The notes beneath the pieces are model-generated. The model was not told where the DNA came from. It did no database searches and was given only the letters and a program-made list of their open reading frames with translations. Made by a program: the position numbers and the translations under genes. Shown here in pieces: positions 49,655-61,232 of a stretch of 64,000 bases of DNA (position 1 is the first letter of the stretch; the number at the start of each line of letters is the position of its first letter). The stretch lies in the NCBI GenBank assembly GCA_905221115.1, contig CAJNBX010000004.1:1-64000 (forward strand). The letters run 5' to 3'. Source of the DNA: a bacterium. GTDB lineage: Bacteria > Bacillota > Bacilli > Lactobacillales > Streptococcaceae.

Positions 49655-50635
49655 ATGTTTATTTCCATCAGTGCTGGAATTGTGACATTTTTACTAACTT
49701 TGGTAGGAATTCCAGCCTTTATCCAATTTTATAGAAAGGCGCAAATTACAGGCCAGCAGATGCATGAGGATGTCAAACAGCACCAGGCAAAAGCTGGGAC
49801 GCCAACTATGGGGGGACTTGTTTTCCTTATTGCTGCAGTTGTGGTGAGTTTCCTTCTTGCTCTTTTTTCAAAACAATTGACCAATAATGTAGGAATGATT
49901 TTGTTCATCTTGGTCCTTTATGGACTTGTCGGATTTTTAGATGACTTCCTCAAGGTCTTCCGTAAAATCAATGAGGGTCTTAATCCCAAACAGAAATTGG
50001 CTCTTCAGCTTCTAGGTGGCGTCGTTTTCTACCTTTTCTATGAGCGCGGTGGCGATATGCTTTCAGTCTTTGGTTACCAAGTGCATCTAGGGATTTTCTA
50101 TATTCTTTTCGCTCTTTTCTGGCTAGTCGGTTTTTCAAACGCAGTGAACTTGACAGACGGAATTGACGGTCTGGCTAGTATTTCCGTTGTGATTAGTTTG
50201 TCAGCTTATGGAGTTATTGCCTATGTGCAAGGTCAGATGGATATTCTTCTAGTGATTCTTGCCATGATTGGTGGCTTGCTCGGGTTCTTTGTTTTTAACC
50301 ATAAGCCTGCTAAAGTCTTTATGGGAGATGTGGGAAGTTTGGCTCTCGGTGGAATGTTGGCAGCTATCTCTATGGCCCTCCACCAAGAATGGACTCTCTT
50401 GATTATCGGAATTGTTTATGTCTTTGAAACAACTTCGGTTATGATGCAAGTCAGTTATTTCAAACTGACAGGTGGCAAACGTATTTTCCGTATGACGCCT
50501 GTGCATCACCATTTTGAACTTGGAGGATTTTCTGGTAAAGGAAATCCTTGGAGCGAGTGGAAGGTTGACTTCTTCTTTTGGGGAGTGGGGCTTCTAGCAA
50601 GTCTCCTGACCCTAGCAATTTTATATTTGATGTAA
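49655..50635 (+). CDS. mraY: Phospho-N-acetylmuramoyl-pentapeptide transferase
   Basis: A 326-aa integral membrane enzyme with ten predicted helices. It transfers phospho-MurNAc-pentapeptide from UDP to undecaprenyl phosphate, giving lipid I, the first membrane step of peptidoglycan synthesis. Conserved motifs: [13 protein letters not shown] ([13 protein letters not shown]), the Asp-rich [36 protein letters not shown] and the C-terminal PVHHHFEL. It begins one base after the pbpX stop; the cluster ends at the terminator at 50642. Confidence 0.97.
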   Translation: MFISISAGIVTFLLTLVGIPAFIQFYRKAQITGQQMHEDVKQHQAKAGTPTMGGLVFLIAAVVVSFLLALFSKQLTNNVGMILFILVLYGLVGFLDDFLKVFRKINEGLNPKQKLALQLLGGVVFYLFYERGGDMLSVFGYQVHLGIFYILFALFWLVGFSNAVNLTDGIDGLASISVVISLSAYGVIAYVQGQMDILLVILAMIGGLLGFFVFNHKPAKVFMGDVGSLALGGMLAAISMALHQEWTLLIIGIVYVFETTSVMMQVSYFKLTGGKRIFRMTPVHHHFELGGFSGKGNPWSEWKVDFFFWGVGLLASLLTLAILYLM

Positions 50636-50641
50636 GAATGG

Positions 50642-50671
50642 CACCCTGATGTTCAGTTTCAGGGTGTTTTT
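50642..50671 (+). terminator. Terminator of the division/peptidoglycan cluster
   Basis: CACCCTGA (50642-50649) / TCAGGGTG (50659-50666) plus TTTTTG. Confidence 0.9.
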
Positions 50672-50678
50672 GTATTCT

Positions 50679-50777
50679 AAAAAATATTGGTCAATTAAAG
50701 TCAAAATCCTTGACCTTTTCTGACTAATGTAGTATATTATGAACGTAAGGTAAATAAAAGCCTTACGTGAACACTTA
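50679..50777 (+). promoter_or_regulatory. Upstream copy of the CtsR-box promoter
   Basis: Contains GGTCAAT-TAA-AGTCAAA (50689-50705), TTGACCTTTTCTGACT (50710-50725) and TATATTATG. The ~98 bp recur at 50894-50990 with about 95% identity, separated by a RUP-like repeat. Confidence 0.85.
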
Positions 50778-50893
50778 TACTCAATGAAAATCAAGAACAA
50801 ACTAGGAAGCTAGCTTTAGGCTGCTCAAAACCCTGTTTTGAGGTTGTAGATAAGGCGAAGCTGATGTGGTTTGAAGAGATTTTCGAAGAGTAT
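50778..50893. repeat. RUP-like dispersed repeat, copy 4
   Basis: TACTCAATGAAAATCAAG to GATTTTCGAAGAGTA, between the two copies of the clpL promoter region. Confidence 0.8.
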
Positions 50894-50990
50894 AAAAAAT
50901 ATTGGTCAATTAAAGTCAAATCTCTTGACCTTTTTTGACTAATGTAGTATATTATGAACGTAAGGTAAATAAAAGCCTTACTAGAACACT
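50894..50990 (+). promoter_or_regulatory. clpL: clpL promoter with two CtsR operators
   Basis: -35 TTGACC (50925-50930), 18-bp spacer, -10 TATATT (50949-50954). A heptad pair GGTCAAT-TAA-AGTCAAA (50904-50920) and a second pair in reverse, TTGACC-TTTT-TTGACT (50925-50940) overlapping the -35, fit the CtsR heat-shock repressor consensus. Heat or protein damage would derepress clpL. Confidence 0.85.
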
Positions 50991-51022
50991 TATTTAAAGT
51001 AAAATAGAAAGAGGTGGGGTCT

Positions 51023-51112
51023 ATGTTTAATCTAGAAATCTTTAGAAGTAAAGATAGTCTACTCCTGCTTGAAAAAGAAAAACCAGAAATAGTACGTAGA
51101 GTAGCGATTTAG
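51023..51112 (+). CDS. Micro-ORF upstream of clpL
   Basis: 29 codons (MFNLEIFRSKDSLLLLEKEK...) behind a strong GAGGTGGGG, on the clpL leader. It could be a real small peptide, a regulatory leader ORF, or the remnant of a longer gene. No similarity recognised. Confidence 0.4.
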   Translation: MFNLEIFRSKDSLLLLEKEKPEIVRRVAI

Positions 51113-51194
51113 CTAGTCTAAATTTTTTAAAACAAAGGTCAAAGATAGTCAATATCAGTAATTATAACTAAGTAAACAAAATGAGGTAAAGAAT

Positions 51195-53288
51195 ATGAAC
51201 AACAACTTTAATAATATGGATGATTTATTTAACCAATTGATGGGTGGTATGCGAGGATACAGTTCTGAAAACCGCCGTTACTTGATTAATGGACGTGAAG
51301 TAACGCCTGAAGAATTCGCTATTTACCGTCAAACTGGTCAACTTCCAAGCGAAGGAAGTGAACAAGCTCAGTACGTTCAAGGTAAAGGTATGAAACAAGA
51401 TGGGATTCTTGCAAAACTTGGACGTAACTTAACAGCAGAAGCACGTGAAGGTAAGTTAGATCCTGTCATCGGACGAAACAAGGAAATTCAAGAAGCATCT
51501 GAAATCCTCTCACGCCGTACCAAGAACAATCCTGTTTTGGTCGGAGATGCAGGCGTTGGTAAGACAGCCGTTGTCGAAGGTTTGGCACAAGCTATTGTGA
51601 ATGGTGATGTTCCAGCTGCTATTAAGAATAAGGAAATTATTTCCATTGATATCTCAGGCCTTGAGGCTGGGACCCAATACCGTGGTAGCTTTGAAGAAAA
51701 CATTCAAAACTTGGTAAACGAAGTCAAAGAAGCTGGAAATATTATCCTTTTCTTCGACGAAATTCACCAAATTCTTGGTGCTGGTAGCACAGGTGATGGT
51801 CAAGGTTCTAAAGGTCTTGCTGATATCTTGAAACCAGCTCTTTCACGTGGAGAATTGACAGTGATTGGCGCAACTACTCAAGATGAATACCGTAATACTA
51901 TCTTGAAAAATGCAGCCCTTGCTCGTCGTTTCAACGAAGTCAAGGTCAATGCTCCTTCAGCAGAGGATACATATAAAATCCTTCAAGGAATTCGTGACCT
52001 CTATCAACAACACCACAATGTCATCTTGCCAGACGAAGTTTTGAAAGCAGCGGTGGATTATTCTGTTCAGTACATTCCTCAACGTAGCTTGCCAGATAAG
52101 GCTATCGACCTTGTCGATGTTACGGCAGCTCACTTGGCAGCTCAGCATCCAGTAACAGATGTGCATGCTGTTGAACGTGAAATCGAGGCAGAAAAAGACA
52201 AGCAAGAAAAAGCAGTTGAGGCAGAAGATTTTGAAGCAGCTCTAAACTATAAAACACACATTGCAGAATTGGAAAAGAAAATCGAAAACCATACAGAAGA
52301 TATGAAAGTGACTGCGAGTGTCAACGATGTGGCTGAGTCTGTAGAACGAATGACCGGTATTCCAGTATCTCAAATGGGGGCTACGGACATCGAACGTTTG
52401 AAAGATATGGGTCATCGTTTGCAGATGAAAGTTATTGGTCAAGATAAGGCCGTTGAAGCAGTAGCAAAAGCTATCCGTCGTAACCGTGCTGGTTTTGATG
52501 AAGGTAACCGTCCAATCGGTAGCTTCCTCTTTGTAGGTCCTACTGGTGTTGGTAAGACTGAGTTGGCTAAACAATTGGCTCTTGATATGTTCGGAACGAA
52601 AGATGCTATCATCCGTTTGGACATGTCAGAATACAGCGACCGTACAGCCGTATCTAAATTGATTGGTACAACTGCAGGTTATGTTGGTTACGATGACAAC
52701 AACAATACCTTGACAGAACGCGTCCGTCGCAATCCATACTCAATCATACTTTTGGATGAGATTGAAAAGGCTGACCCTCAAGTCATCACCCTTCTCCTTC
52801 AAGTTCTAGATGATGGTCGTTTGACAGATGGTCAAGGAAATACAGTAAACTTCAAGAACACTGTCATTATTGCGACCTCAAATGCTGGATTTGGCTATGA
52901 AGCTAACTTGACAGAAGATGCGGACAAACCAGAATTGATGGACCGTTTGAAACCATTCTTCCGTCCAGAATTCCTTAACCGTTTCAATGCTGTCATCGAA
53001 TTCTCACACTTGAGCAAAGAAGATCTTTCTAAGATTGTAGACCTTATGTTGGTTGAAGTTAACAAGACGCTTTCTAAGAAAGACATTGACTTGGCAGTGA
53101 GCGAAGCTGCTAAAGAATACATGACTGAGGAAGGCTACGATGAAGTCATGGGTGTTCGTCCACTCCGTCGTGTGGTTGAACAACAAATCCGTGACAAAGT
53201 CACAGACTTCCACTTGGATCACCTAGATGCCAAACACCTAGAAGCAGATATGGAAGATGGTGTTTTGGTCATTCGTGAAAAAGCCTAA
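51195..53288 (+). CDS. clpL: ATP-dependent Clp protease ATP-binding subunit / chaperone ClpL
   Basis: A 697-aa HSP100 ATPase with two AAA+ domains. Walker A sequences are [10 protein letters not shown] (~116-125) and [10 protein letters not shown] (~447-456). A short middle coiled coil (~330-380, [24 protein letters not shown]) separates them. ClpL lacks the long ClpB middle domain and the usual N-domain; instead it starts with an Asn/Met-rich stretch ([15 protein letters not shown]). It disaggregates and refolds proteins during heat and acid stress, and has been linked to penicillin tolerance in pneumococcus. Controlled by CtsR through the promoters upstream. GAGGT before the ATG. Confidence 0.97.
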   Translation: MNNNFNNMDDLFNQLMGGMRGYSSENRRYLINGREVTPEEFAIYRQTGQLPSEGSEQAQYVQGKGMKQDGILAKLGRNLTAEAREGKLDPVIGRNKEIQEASEILSRRTKNNPVLVGDAGVGKTAVVEGLAQAIVNGDVPAAIKNKEIISIDISGLEAGTQYRGSFEENIQNLVNEVKEAGNIILFFDEIHQILGAGSTGDGQGSKGLADILKPALSRGELTVIGATTQDEYRNTILKNAALARRFNEVKVNAPSAEDTYKILQGIRDLYQQHHNVILPDEVLKAAVDYSVQYIPQRSLPDKAIDLVDVTAAHLAAQHPVTDVHAVEREIEAEKDKQEKAVEAEDFEAALNYKTHIAELEKKIENHTEDMKVTASVNDVAESVERMTGIPVSQMGATDIERLKDMGHRLQMKVIGQDKAVEAVAKAIRRNRAGFDEGNRPIGSFLFVGPTGVGKTELAKQLALDMFGTKDAIIRLDMSEYSDRTAVSKLIGTTAGYVGYDDNNNTLTERVRRNPYSIILLDEIEKADPQVITLLLQVLDDGRLTDGQGNTVNFKNTVIIATSNAGFGYEANLTEDADKPELMDRLKPFFRPEFLNRFNAVIEFSHLSKEDLSKIVDLMLVEVNKTLSKKDIDLAVSEAAKEYMTEEGYDEVMGVRPLRRVVEQQIRDKVTDFHLDHLDAKHLEADMEDGVLVIREKA

Positions 53289-53308
53289 ATCAAGATTTTG
53301 AAAATAAA

Positions 53309-53328
53309 AAAAGGAACCAGTTCAAAAG
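53309..53328. terminator. Left half of the split clpL/luxS terminator and target-site duplication
   Basis: AAGGAACCAG followed by TTCAAAAG (53321-53328). The other half, TTCAAAAG (54840-54847) then CTGGTTCC and T run, lies 1.5 kb away after the IS. Joined, they form GGAACCAG-loop-CTGGTTCC. Confidence 0.85.
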
Positions 53329-54839
53329 CCAATGTCATTAAGTTAAGAAATTCAAATACAATTCTGTATTTGGGTTTCTTTTTTATGTGATAAACTATAG
53401 TTAAGGAGGTATTTCCCATGATAAAACAGATAAAATCCCACTTGAATAAGAGTATTCAAAGTATCCTTGGTCAAAAAGTTGAGTTCGTTAAACAAGATGA
53501 ACAGTCCTTTACTCGTAAAAGAAGTTTATCACTAGAAACTATGATTCGTACCATTCTGGGAATGGGAGGAAAATCCTTGTCAAAAGAATTACTAGTTGCC
53601 AGACTGACAGTTTCAAATTCAGCCTTTGTTCAAAGACGCTATCAGATAAAACCTGAAGCGTTCTATGCCCTATTTAAAGAATTTACAGCACCTATTCCAC
53701 TTAATACTGATTTTCCAATATTCGCTGCAGATGAGAGTGATATCTGTATTCCTCGAAATCCCATGGATACAGAAACCTCTATCCAAACCCAAAAGGATGT
53801 TAAATCCTATAATCTCATGCATATAAATGCCCTATACGACTTGACGACTGGAGTGTATCGAGATGTTTTTATTCAAGACAAACATGCACAACATGAGCGC
53901 TTAGCTCTGATTCAGATGATGGAGGCTTCTCCCTTTCGAGAAAGCTCTTGTTATTATGGATAGAGGCTATGAAAGTTACAATCTCATGGCTCATTTTCAA
54001 GAAAAAGGTTGGATTTATATCATCCGCATTCGAGATGGGAAACAATCTATGTATTCCTCCTTCAACTTGCCAAATACAGAGTGTTTTGATCAAACATTTT
54101 CTCTAACATTATCACGAAAGCAAACCAATCAGCTCAAAAAACTTTATCGTGATTTTCCCAACGACTATCATTTTATTCCACGCAATTCTACTTTTGATTT
54201 TCTTCCAGAAACAAGTCGAAAACATGACCCTGTTGAACTATACCAACTTCCTTTTCGTATGGTGCGTTTAGAAGTGGAAGAAGGAAAATACGAAACTTTA
54301 GTGACAAATACAGACTATTCAATCCAAGAATTAAAAAATCTCTACGCCAGCAGATGGGGCATAGAGACTAGTTTTCGTGACCTGAAATACAGTATTGGCT
54401 TGGTCAATTTTCATGCAAAAAAGAAGGAAGGGATTCTCCAAGAAATCTTTGCTCGCTTTACAAATTTTAACTTTTGTCGTTGGGTAATCTCACAAGTTGC
54501 CATCGACAGTAATCACAAAAAACAAAGATATAAAGTGTGTTTCTCAGATGCGGCTTATGCCTGCCGTTTGTTTTTTAACTGTTCCCTTTCTTCTCTCCAG
54601 TTGAAAAATTACCTCAAGAAACAGTTATCTATTATTCGACCGAATCGAAAATATCCAAGAAAGATAAAGGCCCAATCGGTAGTTGATTTCATCTATAGAG
54701 TAACATAAATCTCAAAAAATAGGGTGAAAAAACCTTTATTTGTCATGCAAAAAAATAGAAGATACGATAGAGAATCACTTTGATGATCTCAATCCTATCT
54801 CCTATTTAAAGAGTTAGCTCACTAACTTAATGACATTGG
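53329..54839. mobile_element. IS4-family insertion sequence, 1511 bp
   Basis: Terminal inverted repeats CCAATGTCATTAAGTTA (53329-53345 and, inverted, 54823-54839), 8-bp target duplication TTCAAAAG on both sides and one transposase gene broken by a frameshift. It is inserted exactly in the loop of the convergent clpL/luxS terminator. Confidence 0.9.
53418..54708 (+). pseudogene. IS4-family transposase, frameshifted
   Basis: The first part, 53418-53963, ends FRESSCYYG. The second frame, open from about 53935, continues KALVIMDRGYESYNLMAHF to 54708. The DDE transposase parts include the DESDI region (FAADESDICIP), MDRGY, and the IS4 YREK signature YASRWGIETSFRDLKYSIGL. GGAGGT precedes the ATG at 53418. 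A single indel at about 53930-53945 breaks the gene. Programmed frameshifting is not typical for IS4, so the copy is probably inactive, though a trans-acting transposase could still move it. Confidence 0.88.
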
Positions 54840-54861
54840 TTCAAAAGCTGGTTCCTTTTTT
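54840..54861. terminator. Right half of the split clpL/luxS terminator
   Basis: TTCAAAAG (target duplication) then CTGGTTCCTTTTTT; see 53309. Confidence 0.8.
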
Positions 54862-54865
54862 ACGT

Positions 54866-55348
54866 TTAAATCACATGGCGTTCAAAGGCATCATCTGAAA
54901 TCCCTTGTTCTAGGATGAGTTTTGCCCATTCTTTAGCAGAGAAGAGGCTGTGATCCTTGTAGTTTCCGCAAGATTCGATGGTTGTTCCAGGGACGTCTTC
55001 CCAAGTAGTAGTTTCAGCGATTTCCTTGAGCGAATCCTTGATAACAGCCGCAATTTCAGCGCTGGTATGACGCCCCCACATAATCATGTGGAAGCCTGTG
55101 CGACAACCAAATGGTGAACAGTCAATCATACCGTCAATGCGGGTACGGATGAGTTTGGCCAAGAGGTGCTCAATAGTGTGAAGGCTAGCGGTAGGGATTG
55201 AGTCTTCGTTTGGTTGTACCAAGCGAATATCAAAATTGGAGATAACATCTCCCTTTGGCCCTGTTTCTTCCCCGATCAAGCGAACATAGGGTGCTTTGAC
55301 AATGGTGTGGTCAAGTTCAAAACTTTCAACAATAACTTCTTTTGACAT
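54866..55348 (-). CDS. luxS: S-ribosylhomocysteine lyase
   Basis: The 160-aa LuxS cleaves S-ribosylhomocysteine to homocysteine and DPD, the precursor of autoinducer-2, in the activated methyl cycle. The metal-binding residues are visible: His57 and His61 in LHTIEH, and the Cys of [10 protein letters not shown]. The catalytic Cys sits in [11 protein letters not shown]. Single gene behind AAAGGAT. Its 3' end abuts the split terminator, so read-through into the IS (antisense to the transposase) is possible. Confidence 0.97.
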   Translation of the reverse strand: MSKEVIVESFELDHTIVKAPYVRLIGEETGPKGDVISNFDIRLVQPNEDSIPTASLHTIEHLLAKLIRTRIDGMIDCSPFGCRTGFHMIMWGRHTSAEIAAVIKDSLKEIAETTTWEDVPGTTIESCGNYKDHSLFSAKEWAKLILEQGISDDAFERHVI

Positions 55349-55410
55349 GGTAAATCCTTTCAGTTTTCTTCTTTCATTATATCATAAAGGTTGCTCCTGA
55401 GACAGAGAGA

Positions 55411-55436
55411 AAACCTCTCCGAGTGTGGAGAGGTTT
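55411..55436 (-). terminator. Terminator of the DUF1846 gene
   Basis: AAACCTCTCC-GAGTGT-GGAGAGGTTT, read on the minus strand after the gene ending at 55443. Confidence 0.85.
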
Positions 55437-55442
55437 GAATCG

Positions 55443-56927
55443 TTATTTACGATACAAGCGGTCGTATTGGTAGTAAGGGTCAAAGGTTACGTTGATACCC
55501 AGTTTACGAAGGACATTCTTATCTTCATCAGTCAAGATGATGGTTGAGTGGGCTTCGCTTCCTTTGAGGTTGCCAAGTTCTTCCATAGCACGAGCAGCAT
55601 CAGAATTTTCTGTAGCTGTGATGGCAAGTGCAATCAGGATTTCATTTGAATGAAGGCGTGGATTGCGGCTACCGAGATGATCGATTTTAAGACCTTGGAT
55701 TGGCTTAACAACTTCAGGTTCGATTAGTTTTACTTCTTTAGCGATGTCAGCTGATTTTTTGATGGCGTTGATCAAGGCAGCTGCTGTAGGGCCAAAGAGT
55801 TCTGAGTTTTTACCTGTGACGATTTCCCCATTTGGCAATTCAAGGGCTAGGGCTGGTCCGCCAGTTTCTTCAGCTTTTTGGCGTGCAGCAACAGCAACCT
55901 TACGGTCTGCAGGTGTGATGCCGAGATCGTTCATGAGCAACTCAATTTTCTTGACAGCAGATTCGCCCACTTTTTCGGCTTTGAAATCAAGAACAGTCTG
56001 ATAGTAGCGACGGATGATTTCTTGTTTAGAAGCTTCGACAGCAGCTTCATCATCTGTAATGGCGAAACCAACCATGTTGACCCCCATGTCTGTCGGTGAA
56101 GCATATGGAGACTCTCCGAGGATACGTTCTAACATGCGCTTGAGCACTGGGAAAATTTCGATATCACGGTTGTAGTTGACAGTGGTTTCTCCATAGGTTT
56201 GGAGATGGAAGGGGTCAATCATGTTGACATCATCAAGGTCAGCTGTGGCAGCCTCGTAGGCCAAGTTGACTGGATGATGAAGGGGAAGATTCCAAACTGG
56301 GAAGGTTTCAAATTTAGCGTAGCCAGACTTGATGCCATTGATTTGGTCGTGGTACATATTTGACATACAAGTTGCTAATTTTCCAGAACCAGGTCCAGGA
56401 GCGGTTACGACGATCAAGTTGCGACTAGTTTTGATGTAGTCATTTTTTCCCATGCCTTCTGGAGAAATGATGTGATCCATATCCGTCGGATATCCTTTGA
56501 TTGGATAGTGAAGATAAGAATCAATTCCGTTTTTATCGAGTTGGTTGCGGAAGGCATCTGCAGCTGGTTGGCCAGCGTACTGTGTGATGACAACGGAGCC
56601 AACAAAAATTCCCAATTCATTGAATTTATCAATCAAACGAAGAACTTCTTGGTCATAGGAAATGCCCAAGTCACCACGTGCTTTGGAATGCTCGATGTTG
56701 CTAGCATTAATGGCAATTACAACCTCGACTTGCTCTTTCAACTCCTGCAAGAGCTTGATTTTGTTGTCAGGCTCATAACCAGGAAGAACACGAGCGGCGT
56801 GGAAGTCTTCTAACATTTTGCCACCAAACTCCAAGTAGAGCTTGCCGTCAAATTGGTTAATGCGCTCCAAAATATGGTCGCGCTGTAGATTCAAATATTG
56901 TTCAGAACTAAAAGCTTGTTTTTTCAT
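55443..56927 (-). CDS. DUF1846 family protein
   Basis: A 494-aa cytoplasmic protein of the DUF1846 family, well conserved in streptococci next to luxS and dexB. Seen: [19 protein letters not shown] at the start, [23 protein letters not shown], then a P-loop-like [16 protein letters not shown] (~175-190), and VGFAITDD. The fold of a relative is related to nucleotide-binding proteins. No reaction has been assigned. AGAGGT precedes the start. Confidence 0.88.
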   Translation of the reverse strand: MKKQAFSSEQYLNLQRDHILERINQFDGKLYLEFGGKMLEDFHAARVLPGYEPDNKIKLLQELKEQVEVVIAINASNIEHSKARGDLGISYDQEVLRLIDKFNELGIFVGSVVITQYAGQPAADAFRNQLDKNGIDSYLHYPIKGYPTDMDHIISPEGMGKNDYIKTSRNLIVVTAPGPGSGKLATCMSNMYHDQINGIKSGYAKFETFPVWNLPLHHPVNLAYEAATADLDDVNMIDPFHLQTYGETTVNYNRDIEIFPVLKRMLERILGESPYASPTDMGVNMVGFAITDDEAAVEASKQEIIRRYYQTVLDFKAEKVGESAVKKIELLMNDLGITPADRKVAVAARQKAEETGGPALALELPNGEIVTGKNSELFGPTAAALINAIKKSADIAKEVKLIEPEVVKPIQGLKIDHLGSRNPRLHSNEILIALAITATENSDAARAMEELGNLKGSEAHSTIILTDEDKNVLRKLGINVTFDPYYQYDRLYRK

Positions 56928-57070
56928 TTTTTTACCTCTGACCTCTATTATAATAAAAAATTGGAAGTTAGGAAACTATGGAGTTAAAAAAGGAATCAAA
57001 AAGATTAGGCAAACGCTTGCACAAAATTCTGAAAAGCGCTATCATAGACTGTAGATTATTAAAATAATGA

Positions 57071-58687
<1,617 letters not shown>

Positions 58688-58743
58688 ATATTTTTTACAG
58701 AAAAATTTAAAATTGAAATCGTATAAAAACAAGGGAGGACTGT

Positions 58744-58779
58744 ATGAAAGACAGAAATTCTTTGTTTTTTTATGACTAA
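58744..58779 (+). other. 11-codon micro-frame with a strong ribosome binding site
   Basis: GGGAGG precedes ATG of MKDRNSLFFYD and stop, upstream of the lipoprotein promoter. It may be the remnant of a longer gene; function unclear. Confidence 0.3.
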
Positions 58780-58814
58780 AGTTTATAAACTTTCATTCTC
58801 AAAATTCAATTAAC

Positions 58815-58843
58815 TTTACAAATTCCCACTATTTTGGTAAAAT
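58815..58843 (+). promoter_or_regulatory. Promoter of the oligopeptide-binding protein gene
   Basis: TTTACA (58815-58820), 17-bp spacer, TGG-extended TAAAAT (58838-58843), 39 bases before the start codon. Confidence 0.8.
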
Positions 58844-58882
58844 AAATATATGTTATAAAAACTAACATAAAGGAGAAAGAAG

Positions 58883-60841
58883 ATGAATACAAAAAAGCGT
58901 GTCCTTAGTGCAGGCCTGACTGTTGCAGCTGCCCTGCTTTTAACTGCTTGCGGCCAATCAGGTTCAGATACAAAAACTTACTCATCAACCTTTAGTGGAA
59001 ATCCAACTACATTTAACTATTTATTAGACTACTACGCTGATAATACAGCTATTATTACCAACCTAGTTGATGGTTTGCTTGAAAATGACAACCACGGAAA
59101 CCTAGTTCCATCTTTGGCAGAAGACTGGTCTGTTTCAAGCGACGGTCTGACTTATACCTATAAACTGAGAAAAGATGCCAAATGGTTCACGGCTGACGGT
59201 GAAGAGTACGCCCCAGTTAAGGCACAAGATTTTGTGACAGGTATCAAGTACGCAGTGGATAATAAATCACAGGCCATTGACTTGATTCAAAACTCGATCA
59301 AGGGCTTGAATGATTATATTACAGGAGCGGATTCTGACTTTTCTAAGGTTGGGGTGAAGGCTATTGACGACCAGACTGTTGAGTATACTTTGGCACGCCC
59401 AGAACCTTACTGGAATTCAAAAACAACCAACAGTATTCTTTTCCCAGTGAATGAAGAGTTTCTAAACTCAAAAGGGAAAGATTTTGGTACCCTGTCTCCA
59501 GATAGCATTCTCTACAGCGGACCTTATTTGTTAAAAGATTTCACATCAAAATCATCGATCGAGTATGTGAAAAATCCGCATTACTATGATCATGACAAAG
59601 TATCGATTGAACACGTGAAATTGGCCTATTTTGATGGTTCAGACCAAGAATTGACCATCCGTAACTTTGAAAGTGGAGCTTATTCTATCGCTGGGGTTTA
59701 TCCAAATAGTTCTAACTTTGCTAAGACTAAGGAAAAATATAAGGATAATATCGTCTATAGTTTGCAGGACAAGACTTCTTGGTACTTCAATTTCAACGTC
59801 AACCGTAAGGCTTACAACCATACGTCTAAAACGACAGATGAGCAGAAGAAGTCAACTGAGACAGCTGTCTTGAACAAGAACTTCCGCCAAGCAGTGAACT
59901 TTGCCTTGGACCGCACAGCCTATTCTGCCCAGTCAAATGGGGAAGAAGCAGCTAGTAAGACCCTTCGTAACACCCTAGTGCCTCCAACATTTGTCCAAGT
60001 GGGAGACAAGACTTTTGGAGAAGTAGTTGCTTCTAAATTGATCAACTATGGCACAGAATGGTCAGGTATTAACTTGGCAGATGCTCAAGATGCCTATTTC
60101 AACAAAGAAAAAGCCCAAGCAAAATTTGCGGAAGCTAAAAAAGAATTGGCAAGTCAAGGTGTGACTTTCCCTATTCACTTGGATGTGGCTGTTGATCAGA
60201 CAAGTAAAAATGCTGTGACAGGCATGAACTCAGTTAAGCAGACCCTTGAGTCAGTTTTAGGTGCTGATAACATTGTCATTGATGTTCAACAACTTTCAAC
60301 GGATGATTTTAATAATGTAGCTTTTTTAGCGCCAACACCAGCTGATCGTGACTATGATTTGAACTTTGATGGTTGGGTAGGTGACTACCAAGATCCATCA
60401 ACTTATCTCAATCCTTTCAATGCAGAGGATGGGTTCTACCTCAAGATTTTTGGTTTAGATGCTCAAGAAGATAAAGCTAAAATTGCTAGCTTGGGTCTTG
60501 ATACTTACACCAAGATGCTCAAAGATGCAGATAGCGAAAATAAAGATGTAGCCAAACGCTATGAAAAATATGCTGAAGCACAGGCTTGGATGATTGACAA
60601 TTCTCTGATTATGTCAGCTATGTCAAGTGGTGGAACAGCATCTGTAACCAAAGTAACGCCATTTACAAGAGGGTATTCACTAGTCGGCATCAAGGGTGAT
60701 GGCAATAACTACAAGTACATGAAACTGCAAAAAGATACTGTGACAACCAAACAGTATGAAGAAGCCAAGACCAAATGGGAGCAAGAAAGCAAAAAAGCAA
60801 TCGAAAAAGCTCAAAAAGAAGCAGAAAATCATGTTAAATAA
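58883..60841 (+). CDS. Oligopeptide-binding lipoprotein (AmiA/AliA/AliB family)
   Basis: A 652-aa solute-binding protein anchored as a lipoprotein: signal peptide with lipobox LLTAC, Cys23. SBP family 5 fold with the hallmark DGLTYTYKLRKDAKWFTADG and VKAQDFVTGIKYAVD. The C-terminal KWEQESKKAIEKAQKEAENHVK tail resembles AmiA and AliA. It delivers peptides to the Ami permease, whose genes are elsewhere. Single gene with own promoter and AAAGGAGAAAG. Related ali-like genes are known near the cps locus of S. mitis and non-typable pneumococci; which paralogue this is cannot be settled here. Confidence 0.92.
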   Translation: MNTKKRVLSAGLTVAAALLLTACGQSGSDTKTYSSTFSGNPTTFNYLLDYYADNTAIITNLVDGLLENDNHGNLVPSLAEDWSVSSDGLTYTYKLRKDAKWFTADGEEYAPVKAQDFVTGIKYAVDNKSQAIDLIQNSIKGLNDYITGADSDFSKVGVKAIDDQTVEYTLARPEPYWNSKTTNSILFPVNEEFLNSKGKDFGTLSPDSILYSGPYLLKDFTSKSSIEYVKNPHYYDHDKVSIEHVKLAYFDGSDQELTIRNFESGAYSIAGVYPNSSNFAKTKEKYKDNIVYSLQDKTSWYFNFNVNRKAYNHTSKTTDEQKKSTETAVLNKNFRQAVNFALDRTAYSAQSNGEEAASKTLRNTLVPPTFVQVGDKTFGEVVASKLINYGTEWSGINLADAQDAYFNKEKAQAKFAEAKKELASQGVTFPIHLDVAVDQTSKNAVTGMNSVKQTLESVLGADNIVIDVQQLSTDDFNNVAFLAPTPADRDYDLNFDGWVGDYQDPSTYLNPFNAEDGFYLKIFGLDAQEDKAKIASLGLDTYTKMLKDADSENKDVAKRYEKYAEAQAWMIDNSLIMSAMSSGGTASVTKVTPFTRGYSLVGIKGDGNNYKYMKLQKDTVTTKQYEEAKTKWEQESKKAIEKAQKEAENHVK

Positions 60842-60877
60842 TGATGAGCAGTTCTATTGGATGATTTTTATAAAGTC

Positions 60878-60897
60878 GTCCTAATAGGACTGTTTTT
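60878..60897 (+). terminator. Terminator of the lipoprotein gene
   Basis: GTCCT-AAT-AGGAC followed by TGTTTTTT. Confidence 0.7.
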
Positions 60898-60970
60898 TGC
60901 TGTATGGGCTAGTAGTTGTCTAGTTATGCTGAATTGTAAATAAAATGTTGTATTGATTTTGATGGTTTAA

Positions 60971-61117
60971 TGCTCAATGAAAATCAAAGAGCAACTAGGA
61001 AGCTAGCTCAAAGTACAGCTTTGAGGTGGTAGATAGAACTGACGAAGTCAGCTCAAAATACTGTTTTGAGGTTGCAGATGGACGCTGACGTACTTTGAAG
61101 AGATTTTCGAAGAGTAT
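60971..61117. repeat. RUP-like dispersed repeat, copy 5
   Basis: TGCTCAATGAAAATCAAAG to GATTTTCGAAGAGTA, ~147 bp with an internal duplication of the TTTTGAGGT-GACGAAGTCAG block. It directly precedes the capsule promoter. Confidence 0.8.
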
Positions 61118-61195
61118 AAGTGCTCATGATGTCCAAATAACCTATATCTAAGAATGTTTATAAACTCGCTAAATGTAGAATTTATCGTAAAAAAG

Positions 61196-61204
61196 TGATA
61201 TAAT
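61196..61204 (+). promoter_or_regulatory. Capsule operon promoter
   Basis: Extended -10 TGATATAAT (TATAAT 61199-61204), 29 bases before wzg, immediately downstream of the RUP-like repeat; no good -35. Confidence 0.65.
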
Positions 61205-61232
61205 AGTAGCATTAAATGTATAGGTGTTAATC

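Noticed and set aside
53309..54861. A 10-base inversion inside the IS terminal repeats (GTTCAAAAGC versus GCTTTTGAAC)
   Set aside because: Explained better as target-site duplication TTCAAAAG flanked by the arms of the pre-existing terminator; the true IS repeats are CCAATGTCATTAAGTTA.
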